Assembly (NCBI GenBank): GCA_015478945.1 | Contig: JABUQX010103536.1 | Span: 22,501 to 32,500 of the forward strand | Source: Trachelipus rathkii | Lineage: Eukaryota > Arthropoda > Malacostraca > Isopoda > Trachelipodidae | Reading direction: 5' to 3' | Length of the DNA: 10,000 nt | Shown here: positions 1-9,785 of the stretch, in pieces | How positions within the stretch are numbered: the first letter of the stretch is position 1 | Layout: each line of letters starts with the position of its first letter | The notes under the pieces: model-generated | What the model was told of the DNA's origin: nothing | What the model saw: only the letters and a program-made list of their open reading frames with translations | Databases searched by the model: none | Program-made: the position numbers and the translations under genes

Positions 1-194
1 TAACAGCAAATGTCTTCCTTACCCAATCTATAAGTGATTCATTTTTCCTTACATTCGTTGCCTTAAAATGAGGGAAAAAGTCTCTTGAGAGAAGAAATGT
101 GATAATAAACTCCCTAACTGTGACAGGTGCGAGATTAGCCAATGCAAAATAAGAAGATAAAGGACCCCAAGTATTTAAAAAACTCTCAGCACGT

Positions 195-229
195 GTTAAA
201 AAGATGTATGTGAGCTACATCTTCTTAAC
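195..229. repeat. Inverted repeat / hairpin, 14-bp arms
   Basis: Arms 195-208 (GTTAAAAAGATGTA) and 216-229 (TACATCTTCTTAAC) pair at 13 of 14 positions around a 7-base loop (TGTGAGC). The inner eight base pairs are perfect. The function is unknown; it could be an RNA hairpin or the end of a mobile element. Confidence 0.75.
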
Positions 230-460
230 AGCCCTCAGCCCTTGGTCTCATTAGATCCCTCTGCAGGTGTCTCATCACACCGCTCTCTTTTCTGCGGTTT
301 CATTGACTAAAGAAGCGGCTCAAAGACCAGCTTATGGACACTTGGCTTAAACCCGCTCACCAATCTCATGAGTTATCCCTCAACCGAACCCAAGAGGCGG
401 GGTGGAGTTAATTGGGAATTCTGCATAAATCCCTCAGTGGCATTCGATTAGTCCTTTGAA

Positions 461-487
461 GGGTTCATACTAGCCGTTATGAAACCC
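461..487. repeat. Inverted repeat / hairpin, 9-bp arms with one bulge
   Basis: GGGTTCATA at 461-469 pairs with TATGAAACCC at 478-487 if one A is bulged, leaving an 8-base loop. An outer inverted pair (AATTGGG at 410-416, CCCAATT at 485-491) overlaps its right arm, so two alternative foldings are possible. The function is unknown. Confidence 0.55.
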
Positions 488-566
488 AATTCTACCCTCT
501 CAACACGGGTTGAACAGCTCAGCCTGGGATAAAGAGAAATAGAAGAAAACCTTTACAGAAGCAAAA

Positions 567-905
567 ATGTTCTCCATCTCGATGATGTCTGCTGCGATAA
601 CAAAATATAGACAAGAGGAATCAAGCGGATCCGACAGAGGAGCGGTCCAAAAGAAAGGAATATCGAATAAGGAACAAGAAAAGAGAAATCCTCTGACATG
701 GGTAAAAACGATGCCTCAGTACAAATGCCGAAGAAAATCAAGGACTATTTAACTCGCATCGAACTCTAGGATGTCGACGGAAGTTCAGAAGAAATACTCC
801 AGAATTACTTCTGAAGGTGGGGCTTGTGTAGCAAGATCGAAAAATACCTCCTTGTTACTGAAAGTGAACTTCACCCCAGAATTTAAAAATGCAGGAAAAC
901 AATAA
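567..905 (+). other. Broken open frame, possible decayed exon
   Basis: Frame 3 from the ATG at 567 runs to a TAA at 903-905 with only one internal stop (TAA at 750-752), about 110 codons in all. That is longer than expected by chance in DNA this AT-rich. The predicted peptide is rich in Lys, Arg, Ser and Glu and shows no motif, signal peptide or membrane segment that I recognise. The neighbouring plus frame is also fairly open between about 675 and 765, so the true frame, if any, is uncertain. It may be a pseudogene, a transposable-element gag fragment or chance. No intron boundaries or promoter are evident. Confidence 0.2.
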
Positions 906-1143
906 ATGAGAATATTTATTTGCCACAGAAAATACGAATTATAAAATAGCTCTTTCAATATAAAAATAAGTACAAAATTATCAACTTTGCAAATGGAGTA
1001 ATATTTTAATGTGTTGATTTGTAAAATAACTAAGCAATCAACTTATAAATATGAGATGAATTGTTAATATAATTGTCTAATTGCAATCTAACCAGGGGAC
1101 TGGTGAAGATAGCTAGCTATAAGCTGCAACAACTTATCTCTAA
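906..1143. other. AT-rich spacer
   Basis: No gene or RNA seen. Its only notable site is a perfect 12-bp palindrome, ATAGCTAGCTAT at 1109-1120, just before the minisatellite begins. Confidence 0.5.
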
Positions 1144-1455
1144 GAAACTCCACAGATGAGTTGGAGGAACAGAAGAACTCTAATAGAAGACACTGAAACC
1201 TCTACAAGAGAGTTGAGAAGAGAAGGAGCACAAGAACTCCTCAGAAGACTGTTGAGACTCTACAAGAGAGTCGGAGGGGACGAAGAGCCCTAATACAACA
1301 TACTAAGAAACTCTGCAAGTGAGTTGGATGAGTAGAAGAGCTCCAGTACAGAATACCATGAAACTCTACAGAAGAGTAGATTAGAGGAGCAAAAGAACTC
1401 CATCAGAAATTATTGTGAAACAACAAGAGAGTTAACCATAGGAGTCGGGCAAGGA
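1144..1455. repeat. Minisatellite, about 53-bp unit, roughly 5.5 degenerate copies
   Basis: Unit starts are recognisable by the motif GARACTCTACAAGAGAGTT (with variants) at 1144, 1195, 1254, 1307, 1360 and a partial copy at 1417. Unit lengths are 51, 59, 53, 53 and 57 bp. Each unit has a short dyad near its start (AACTCT, about 5 bases, AGAGTT). Several units have a second dyad further on (GGAG, about 8 bases, CTCC). Copies differ by substitutions and small indels, so the array is not newly expanded. All three frames contain stops, so it does not encode a repeat protein. Confidence 0.8.
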
Positions 1456-1538
1456 AAACTTTATTATTTTATCTATAAATACTTTAATTAAAACAATTCC
1501 GGGAATTGTCACATATTCATTGATACCCACGTCTTGTG

Positions 1539-1540
<2 letters not shown>
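1456..1540. other. AT-rich spacer with an odd-centred palindrome
   Basis: Short spacer between the minisatellite and the first (TA)n array. It contains ACAATTCC-G-GGAATTGT at 1493-1509, a perfect 8-bp dyad around a single G. Confidence 0.5.
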
Positions 1541-1576
<36 letters not shown>

Positions 1577-1617
1577 GTTATATGAAACAAAGTATATATA
1601 TATATCTATATATATAT
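1541..1617. repeat. Two short (TA)n microsatellites
   Basis: Near-perfect TA dinucleotides at about 1541-1572 and 1593-1617, separated by a short unique stretch. The second block is interrupted by TATCTATA. Confidence 0.9.
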
Positions 1618-1703
1618 AAAAACACCGAAATTTATACATAAGTTAAACTTTTAAACTTCAACACATATTCATATATCTTTCTATTCGTAAATTGCATATT
1701 TTG

Positions 1704-1857
<154 letters not shown>

Positions 1858-1924
1858 CAGAACATTATATAATATATCAAATTTCAATAAATACATTATA
1901 CAATTACTGCATCTAAATCAAAAC

Positions 1925-1926
<2 letters not shown>

Positions 1927-1974
<48 letters not shown>
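1927..1974. repeat. (CT)n microsatellite with T tail
   Basis: Perfect CT dinucleotides followed directly by a short poly-T run. A polypyrimidine tract like this could resemble a splice acceptor tract, but no exon follows it. Confidence 0.95.
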
Positions 1975-1980
<6 letters not shown>

Positions 1981-2691
1981 GTGAAATAGCATTCTTTCAT
2001 TGTATTTTCGGGCTTTAACCTAGTTTCCTAGCTACATATTATATACAGTACATTTTTGTTATCATTTTAATCATATTCGTGATTTATTTTTTATTAATAC
2101 ATATCAAACTTTGTTTTAATAAATTGCATTATTTATTCTTCAAGTTTTACATAAACACTTTCATTAAAGAAAAAAGAAATAGAATATTAACTATTTGAGA
2201 GTTTGAAGCTCAAAATTTGAAGAAAAGTTATTTATTTGCCAACGTCAGAGGATGATTTTAAAAGATAATGTTGACAGAGGATGAGTCAGAAATAATATCA
2301 TTGCCATCCATCTAAAGCCTCTTAGTTAATTTTTGTTAAATTTAGGTTTACGAATTTGTCTTAGAAATAATTTGTAGCAACCTAATAGCCTTTTAATATT
2401 ACAAATAGGTAATTATGTTATTGACCTTTTGAAATATTAAAAGTTTTATTAATATACAAATTATTTTACCATTGAGATTAGAAGTAAAGGAATTAGTTAC
2501 CAAACACTTACCGTATTTATTTGAGTCTGATGCATAGGAGTTTTATGAGTTTATACGAGAGACACGTTATTGTTATTAGTCCCAAAAGTCTTCTTGTTCT
2601 AAATTGGAAATTTATTAATTTACAATTTCAACCAAAAACAACAGAAAAATAAATGGAAAAGAAATTCTTTTATTTAAAGATAAAAAATAAC
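1975..2691. other. AT-rich region without a gene
   Basis: About 700 bases of unique-looking AT-rich DNA with stops dense in all six frames. The motif CAGAGGATGA occurs twice, at 2246-2255 and 2275-2284, which may be a small duplication. I see no RNA gene, promoter or mobile-element terminus here. Confidence 0.5.
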
Positions 2692-2719
2692 TTAAGGTGA
2701 GAGAAAAATCTCACCTTAA
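2692..2719. repeat. Perfect 11-bp hairpin
   Basis: TTAAGGTGAGA at 2692-2702 and TCTCACCTTAA at 2709-2719 are exact reverse complements around a 6-base loop (GAAAAA). It lies about 20 bases before the large (TA)n field. It may be a fold-back element terminus or an RNA hairpin; no associated gene is visible. Confidence 0.8.
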
Positions 2720-2737
2720 TCTTCTGAGCCAAATGTG

Positions 2738-3383
<646 letters not shown>

Positions 3384-3455
3384 AGGTCTTATCCTAATTT
3401 TTTCTTTTATTTTTATCCAATAATTAAACAAATAGATTTCAAAAATATATAAGAT

Positions 3456-3526
3456 GATGCCAGATTCGCTAGAAAATGCTGCCAAACGTCAGCAATTTTT
3501 TTTCTTTTTCTGGCGAATGTGGCATC
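3456..3526. repeat. Long imperfect hairpin, 21-bp arms
   Basis: Arms 3456-3476 (starting GATGCCAGATTCGC) and 3506-3526 (ending GGCGAATGTGGCATC) pair at 19 of 21 positions. Inside the loop a second small dyad, TGCTG at 3477-3481 and CAGCA at 3490-3494, continues the stem directly from the left arm. The overall shape is a 71-base stem-loop. It could be a precursor-type RNA hairpin or the core of a short inverted-repeat element. Nothing in the flanks decides between them. Confidence 0.8.
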
Positions 3527-3621
3527 TTTCAATGATTGTCATTTGTTTGGTAAAAATTAGAGCGATTGAATATAAAAGAAAAAATATAAGGAACACTTCG
3601 ATCTTGTTTTTTTGTAGACTT

Positions 3622-3651
3622 TTGGTGACTCGTCGTTCGGATTCGTGAACT
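3622..3651 (+). repeat. Right copy of a 30-bp inverted pair
   Basis: Partner of 2855-2884 in opposite orientation, with 16 identical bases at its left end and 25 of 30 overall. It is followed about a dozen bases later by another (TA)n array. No target-site duplication could be identified, because the flanks are simple sequence. Confidence 0.75.
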
Positions 3652-3661
3652 ATTTTGCCAC

Positions 3662-3788
<127 letters not shown>

Positions 3789-3892
3789 CAATTTTGATTC
3801 CAGCATTTATTATTATTATTATACCTAATAATATATCATTCCAAAACAAAGGAAATAAAACCATAGTTTTTTTTATAAATTGAAATGAACAC

Positions 3893-5509
<1,617 letters not shown>

Positions 5510-5522
5510 TTATATATATATC

Positions 5523-5561
<39 letters not shown>

Positions 5562-5678
5562 TAATATATTGATATGATATAAAAATATATATATAAATAT
5601 ATATATATATATATTATTATATATAAAGAATTATTATATTATTATACATATATATGTATATATATGGTGATTGTTAAC

Positions 5679-5757
<79 letters not shown>

Positions 5758-5775
5758 AATATATATATATATATG
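5510..5775. repeat. Interrupted (TA)n array
   Basis: Several TA blocks (about 5510-5562, 5585-5628 and 5682-5774) separated by short AT-rich variants including ATTATTATATT. Confidence 0.9.
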
Positions 5776-5789
5776 TATTATATTAGATA

Positions 5790-6044
<255 letters not shown>

Positions 6045-7109
6045 TTAAGGCATTGTATCATAACAATCGTATTCAGTTCTTATATATTGTTAGAATCTCT
6101 ATTTATCATTCGTATAAATTAGTAGACCAAAATCTTCTCTTCATTATTCAATTATATTTTAAATTTCAGTTTATTCATTACCTCCTCTTTGAATTTTCCC
6201 CTTTCTCCTTTTTCATCTTTATTCTTTAATTATTGAGAACGTGTCCACTTTATGCTTTTGGTTCAGTGTTCATGTCAGATTTCATTCCAAAACAAATTTT
6301 TCTTGGTCTTTCTATATTTTTGGATCTGTTCCCTTCTCTACATGTTTAATGACATCATGATGTCATTTCTTTACCCTCAGGCATATTTTTTTTTTATTTC
6401 ATTTCCCTTTAACCATAATATTTTCAATAGAATAATGATGCTTTTTAACTAAACTAATTTTAACAATATTTGCTACTGAATTCTTAATAAGGAAAGCATT
6501 CTACGTCCTGTTTTAAAGAGATTTTTGTCTTTTGAAACGGAATTTTCAATTTCAATTTAAACAATTTTTATCACATTTGCTTAACAAATGTAAATTTTTC
6601 AGCCAAAAAGTCAGACAAGGAATGTTATCGAGAGCTAGTTAATCAATATCAAATTGAAGAGTGTTTATCCAATATTACACACTAACCATTTGTCCTCACA
6701 TTGTACAAGAGCATATAATAAATATAAACATATGCATACTTAAATACTTGAATTTGCTTAACATGCATTTTATATTTTAGGTCCTTCGATGACAGAACGT
6801 GCAGAGTTATTTAAGCACGCACATATATTATCATAAAGTTTCTCCAATTACAATAAAGTTTTTTTTCCTAGAAAAATTCAACAGTCAACTATTTCCATCA
6901 TGAAAATTTCATTCCTCTTGGGTAATCAAGACTAACCCTTAATTGTTTCAACTCACTACTTGGAATTAAATAAAAAATTAGGGAAAAAAATGAATCTTTC
7001 TAATATCGCAAAGAATGGAATATGGCCTTCAAATATCTGTTAACAGAATGTATTGCTAATACTTCCAAGAATTTGTTTTTTTACCATTTAGGTATAAATA
7101 TACGCAAAT
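6045..7109. other. AT-rich region without a confirmed gene
   Basis: About 1.1 kb of AT-rich DNA with pyrimidine-rich patches (6180-6230 and 6380-6420). The plus-strand frame at 6252-6452 encodes only a Phe/Leu/Ile-rich peptide as expected from T-rich DNA, and I do not call it. A perfect palindrome (6349-6366) and a weak terminal-exon-like arrangement (6771-6857) are described separately. Confidence 0.5.
6349..6366. repeat. Perfect 18-bp palindrome
   Basis: ATGACATCATGATGTCAT reads identically on both strands. It contains two overlapping TGACATCA/TGATGTCA elements that resemble bZIP (CRE/AP-1-like) sites. With no gene nearby, regulatory function is speculative. Confidence 0.6.
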
Positions 7110-7280
7110 TATATATATATATATATTATTATTATTATTACATATTACATTTTATAATCACAATTACAATCAGTATCTTATGACCTATTATTAGATATTA
7201 TTATTATTATTATTATATATATATATATTATACCATATATATTATATATATATTATTATTATATATATTATTATTATATA

Positions 7281-7331
<51 letters not shown>
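7110..7331. repeat. Mixed (TA)n and (TTA)n microsatellites
   Basis: TA and ATT/TTA blocks alternate, with the longest trinucleotide run at about 7281-7314. Similar ATT-rich sequence continues in diluted form to about 7520. Confidence 0.9.
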
Positions 7332-7757
7332 TAGTTAGAGCATATTATTATTTTTATATTTATATCTTAATAATACTTTTATCAACAGTATTTCATATAG
7401 ATATATAAACATTGCTTACATATTATATATAGATTTTAATATTATTTCTACGTATTATAATATTATATTATATGTAAATCGAAAGATATTATTCTTATTA
7501 AACATATTATTACATATGTTATATTATTATACTATTGAACCTCGTACTGGTGACTATTTTATATATATTATATTATATTATATTACCTCCACTCACGGGC
7601 AGAGCCCTATTCAAGGAGGGGATATTATTATTAATAATATCATTATCACTACCATCACCATCACTATTACTACCATTAATAATATTATTATTATTCACTA
7701 GGCCTATCTAATAATATCTTTATCCTTATTACTTATTACTATCAATGGTTAGACTCT
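7332..7757. other. AT-rich spacer with trinucleotide-like repeats
   Basis: No gene. There is ATT/AAT-rich DNA with an ACCATC/ATCACC-rich patch at about 7651-7675. A dyad, GATATTATT-ATT-AATAATATC, lies at 7621-7641. CCTCC at 7587-7591 and GGAGG at 7615-7619 could pair across a less AT-rich 23-base segment. The plus frame at 7516-7701 is low-complexity. Confidence 0.4.
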
Positions 7758-8069
7758 TCAGAACAAATTAGAAACTTCCTTGAACTGCTTAGCCCCGTAC
7801 GGTATTAACCCAGATAATATCTCTTCTTGGTAAAAAAAAATATCGTGCTGATCGTTGATTCCATCAATGTCCTGAATTTTGGTATCAAATACATGACTCG
7901 GATTCTTTGCCAAGTTTCCCATTGTTTTATTTCTCTGTGGTGGGGTTTTCTTTGCCCTAATGCAGGTATGATCTGCAATTTTATTCGTTTTCTTCTCGCA
8001 AGGGTCAGGATTGTCAACATCCATTACTTCTACAGAGTTTCCACGAAATTTTACCAAGAGGTCCGTCCA
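7758..8069 (-). other. Unrecognised open frame, possible exon or element relic
   Basis: On the minus strand the frame is open for about 103 codons between a stop at 8070-8072 and the stop at 7758-7760. There is no ATG near its upstream end, so if real it is a fragment (an exon or a truncated ORF) and not a complete small gene. The peptide is polar and mixed in composition, with a DVDNPDPCEKK segment, a basic KKTPPQRNK segment and an acidic QDIDGINDQHD segment. This looks more protein-like than the hydrophobic overlapping plus frame at 7827-8090. I recognise no family, catalytic motif or membrane segment. Local composition is less AT-rich than the flanks. It lies between the (TTA)n region and a (TA)n array, about 500 bp before the PLE relic and on the opposite strand. 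Confidence 0.3.
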
Positions 8070-8177
8070 TTATTCTCTAGCAACCATTAACATGTTGATC
8101 ATCAGACAGTTTGTTGAGCCATATAAAAAGAAGCAGAATCAGAAAGGAATCATAACTACACAGTTTACTCTTGCCTG

Positions 8178-8570
<393 letters not shown>

Positions 8571-8613
8571 AAAAAACCACAAAAAAAAAATAAAAAAAAT
8601 AAGGTAGGGCTAG

Positions 8614-8985
8614 TCTTATTTGCAAACTTCAGGACCGAGTATGGGTCCACCAATAGCAACCTATGTATGGAATTGTTTGAAGTTAGATTTTTGCCAAATA
8701 TTTTAAATACGGAATGTTTTAAGGGTTAGATACGTAGATGATGCCTTTGCCGTTTTGTCAGATCATTTTGAACCGGAAAGGATACTTTTGCAACTCAATG
8801 ACTCACACAGATATAAGATTTATTTTTGAAATGGAAAATGAAAGAAAACTACCATTTCTGGGTATTTTATTAATTAGAAGTTATAGTAATCGACTAGACT
8901 TCAATATCCATAGAAAAAAGACACTATAGATAATTATATACATTGGTTGTCCTCGCATGATATGAATTTAAAATTAAGCATAGTT
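8614..8985 (+). pseudogene. Penelope RT relic, palm and downstream motifs
   Basis: Frame 1 from 8614 carries YLQTSGPSMGPPIA, matching the PLE block usually written G-x-x-MGSPLSP-x-xAN. The alignment then moves to frame 3 (LCMELFE, 8661-8681). It returns to frame 1 for RYVDD at 8728-8742, where the two aspartates of the catalytic motif are intact. It moves to frame 2 for FEMENERKLPFLG (up to 8863) and HRKKT (8909-8923), and to frame 1 again for DNYIHWLSSHD at 8929-8961. These frame changes imply small indels accumulated after insertion. Fingers and upstream palm motifs are absent. Matching stops where unrelated DNA begins at about 8986. Confidence 0.85.
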
Positions 8986-9248
8986 TTTTGTTTAATTATT
9001 ATTATTATTTTTTTACAGCTAACACCACTGCTCAGGGAGAGGGGGCAGTGCTCAATTACGTCTGAGTATGACGAAGGTGAGCCTAAGGAGACAATAGCTC
9101 ACATTCTATATTTCTATAGGTCAATTGGAGATGTGAGAAAGATGTCTTTAATTTCAGTTATGTTTGATGATACATCATTTATTTATTTTATTTATAGCTA
9201 TTTGGCGCCAAAAATTTTCGTTAACTTTTTCTTTAAATTCTCTAAAAT
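8986..9248. mobile_element. Insertion of about 260 bp within the PLE relic
   Basis: In PLE proteins the DNYIH...SIV block is followed within a few residues by GFFLRAFRICS. Here they are separated by about 260 bases with no PLE similarity. The insert begins with ATT-rich DNA, has a less AT-rich core (about 9015-9110) with a CACTGC/GCAGTG dyad at 9026-9031 and 9045-9050, and ends AT-rich. Left (ATAGTTTTTTGTTTAA, from about 8980) and right (ATGGTTTCTTTCTAAG, from about 9247) flanks agree at 11 of 16 positions, which could be a diverged target-site duplication. The ends do not give a clean in-frame GT-AG intron. The frame open across this region (8947-9261) is a PLE-insert chimera and not a gene. 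Confidence 0.55.
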
Positions 9249-9557
9249 GGTTTCTTTCTAAGAGCGTTCAGAATTTGTAGCTCTTGTTATATTCCCACAC
9301 CCCAGGAAAGTTGAGTATATATATAATGTGCTTTAAAGTTTGGGTTGTCCCAGGAGTTTTATCTCTTCTGAAAACTTGACACCTGCAAAGAGAAAATTTT
9401 ACGCTCCTTTAACTTTGACCTTCTTCGAAAACAAAATAATATTAAAAATAACAGGTAAGATAGAGGGGCTTCAGGAAAATATACCAAAGGAACTAATGAT
9501 GGTGCTCACCATACCCAAAACGTCTGCCATATTTTTATGTAAAGACTTAATGAAAAA
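9249..9557 (+). pseudogene. Penelope RT-endonuclease connector relic
   Basis: Frame 3 at 9249-9281 gives GFFLRAFRICS, a highly characteristic PLE block. After a frame change, frame 1 gives VEYIYNVL, a TAA stop (9334-9336) and then SLGCPRSFI, corresponding to the usual I-x-x-x-F-x-x-LGYPRSFI segment. Frame 1 stays open to 9636, covering the variable linker (TPAKRKFYAPLTLTFFENK and onwards). The Arg, Cys and Pro landmarks are kept, while the frame is broken at least once on each side. Confidence 0.8.
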
Positions 9558-9785
9558 GAAAATAATGGGCTTGTCTATACGATCCCTTGTAAGGATTGTT
9601 CCTCTGCTTTTTTTGGTGAGACTTATGATTTTTTAAGAAGAAGAAGATATCAACATACCTACTTCTTAAAGATAGGTGACCAGATCTCATCTCTGTATAA
9701 GTACCGAGTGAATTTGGATCAGAGAATAGAAGCTCCTACTATGACTTTGGTTATCCGGATTCAGATGCTAACACAAGACTCTTAA
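9558..9785 (+). pseudogene. GIY-YIG endonuclease domain relic (C-terminal PLE domain)
   Basis: Frame 3 reads NNGLVYTIPCKDC then SSAFFGETYDFLRRRRYQH, up to the stop at 9783-9785. LVY corresponds to the GIY strand and FFG to the YIG strand. The CKDC cysteine pair between them is the insertion typical of the PLE type of this nuclease. The R-x-x-QH region holds the usual catalytic Arg and His positions. Further on, SSLYKYRVNLDQRIE resembles the family block with H at two positions where this copy has Y and Q, so it is decayed. In active elements this domain nicks target DNA to prime reverse transcription. The connector upstream is in another frame. Confidence 0.82.

Larger units (their letters stand above)
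1..560. other. Non-coding, mixed-composition region with hairpins
   Basis: No frame stays open for a useful length on either strand, and I recognise no gene. Base composition is clearly less AT-rich than most of the window, particularly from about 190 to 530, which suggests distinct origin or constraint, such as an old transposable element or a non-coding gene; this is inference. Two hairpins (195-229 and 461-487) lie inside it. A further inverted pair, AATTGGG at 410-416 and CCCAATT at 485-491, encloses the second hairpin. No tRNA-type A and B boxes with correct spacing were seen, so a tRNA-derived SINE is not supported. Confidence 0.4.

Noticed and set aside
553..741. Minus-strand hydrophobic frame opposite the 567-905 frame
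   Set aside because: Mirror of the purine-rich plus strand, with Phe/Leu/Ser-rich content and no motif. If anything is coding, the plus strand is better supported.
1144..1455. Possible CRISPR-like array
   Set aside because: Repeats are degenerate along the whole unit with no constant-repeat and variable-spacer pattern, and the context is eukaryotic.
1493..1509. TTCCGGGAA core matching the STAT TTCNNNGAA consensus
   Set aside because: A short consensus expected by chance, with no promoter or gene nearby. Kept only as a palindrome note.
6252..6452. Plus-strand Phe/Leu/Ile-rich frame resembling membrane segments
   Set aside because: Hydrophobicity is what T-rich DNA gives in any frame. There is no ATG context or motif.
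8947..9261. Single plus-strand frame of about 104 codons as a gene
   Set aside because: Its first residues are the PLE DNYIHW block and the rest is unrelated insert, so it is a chimeric accident and begins at TTG.
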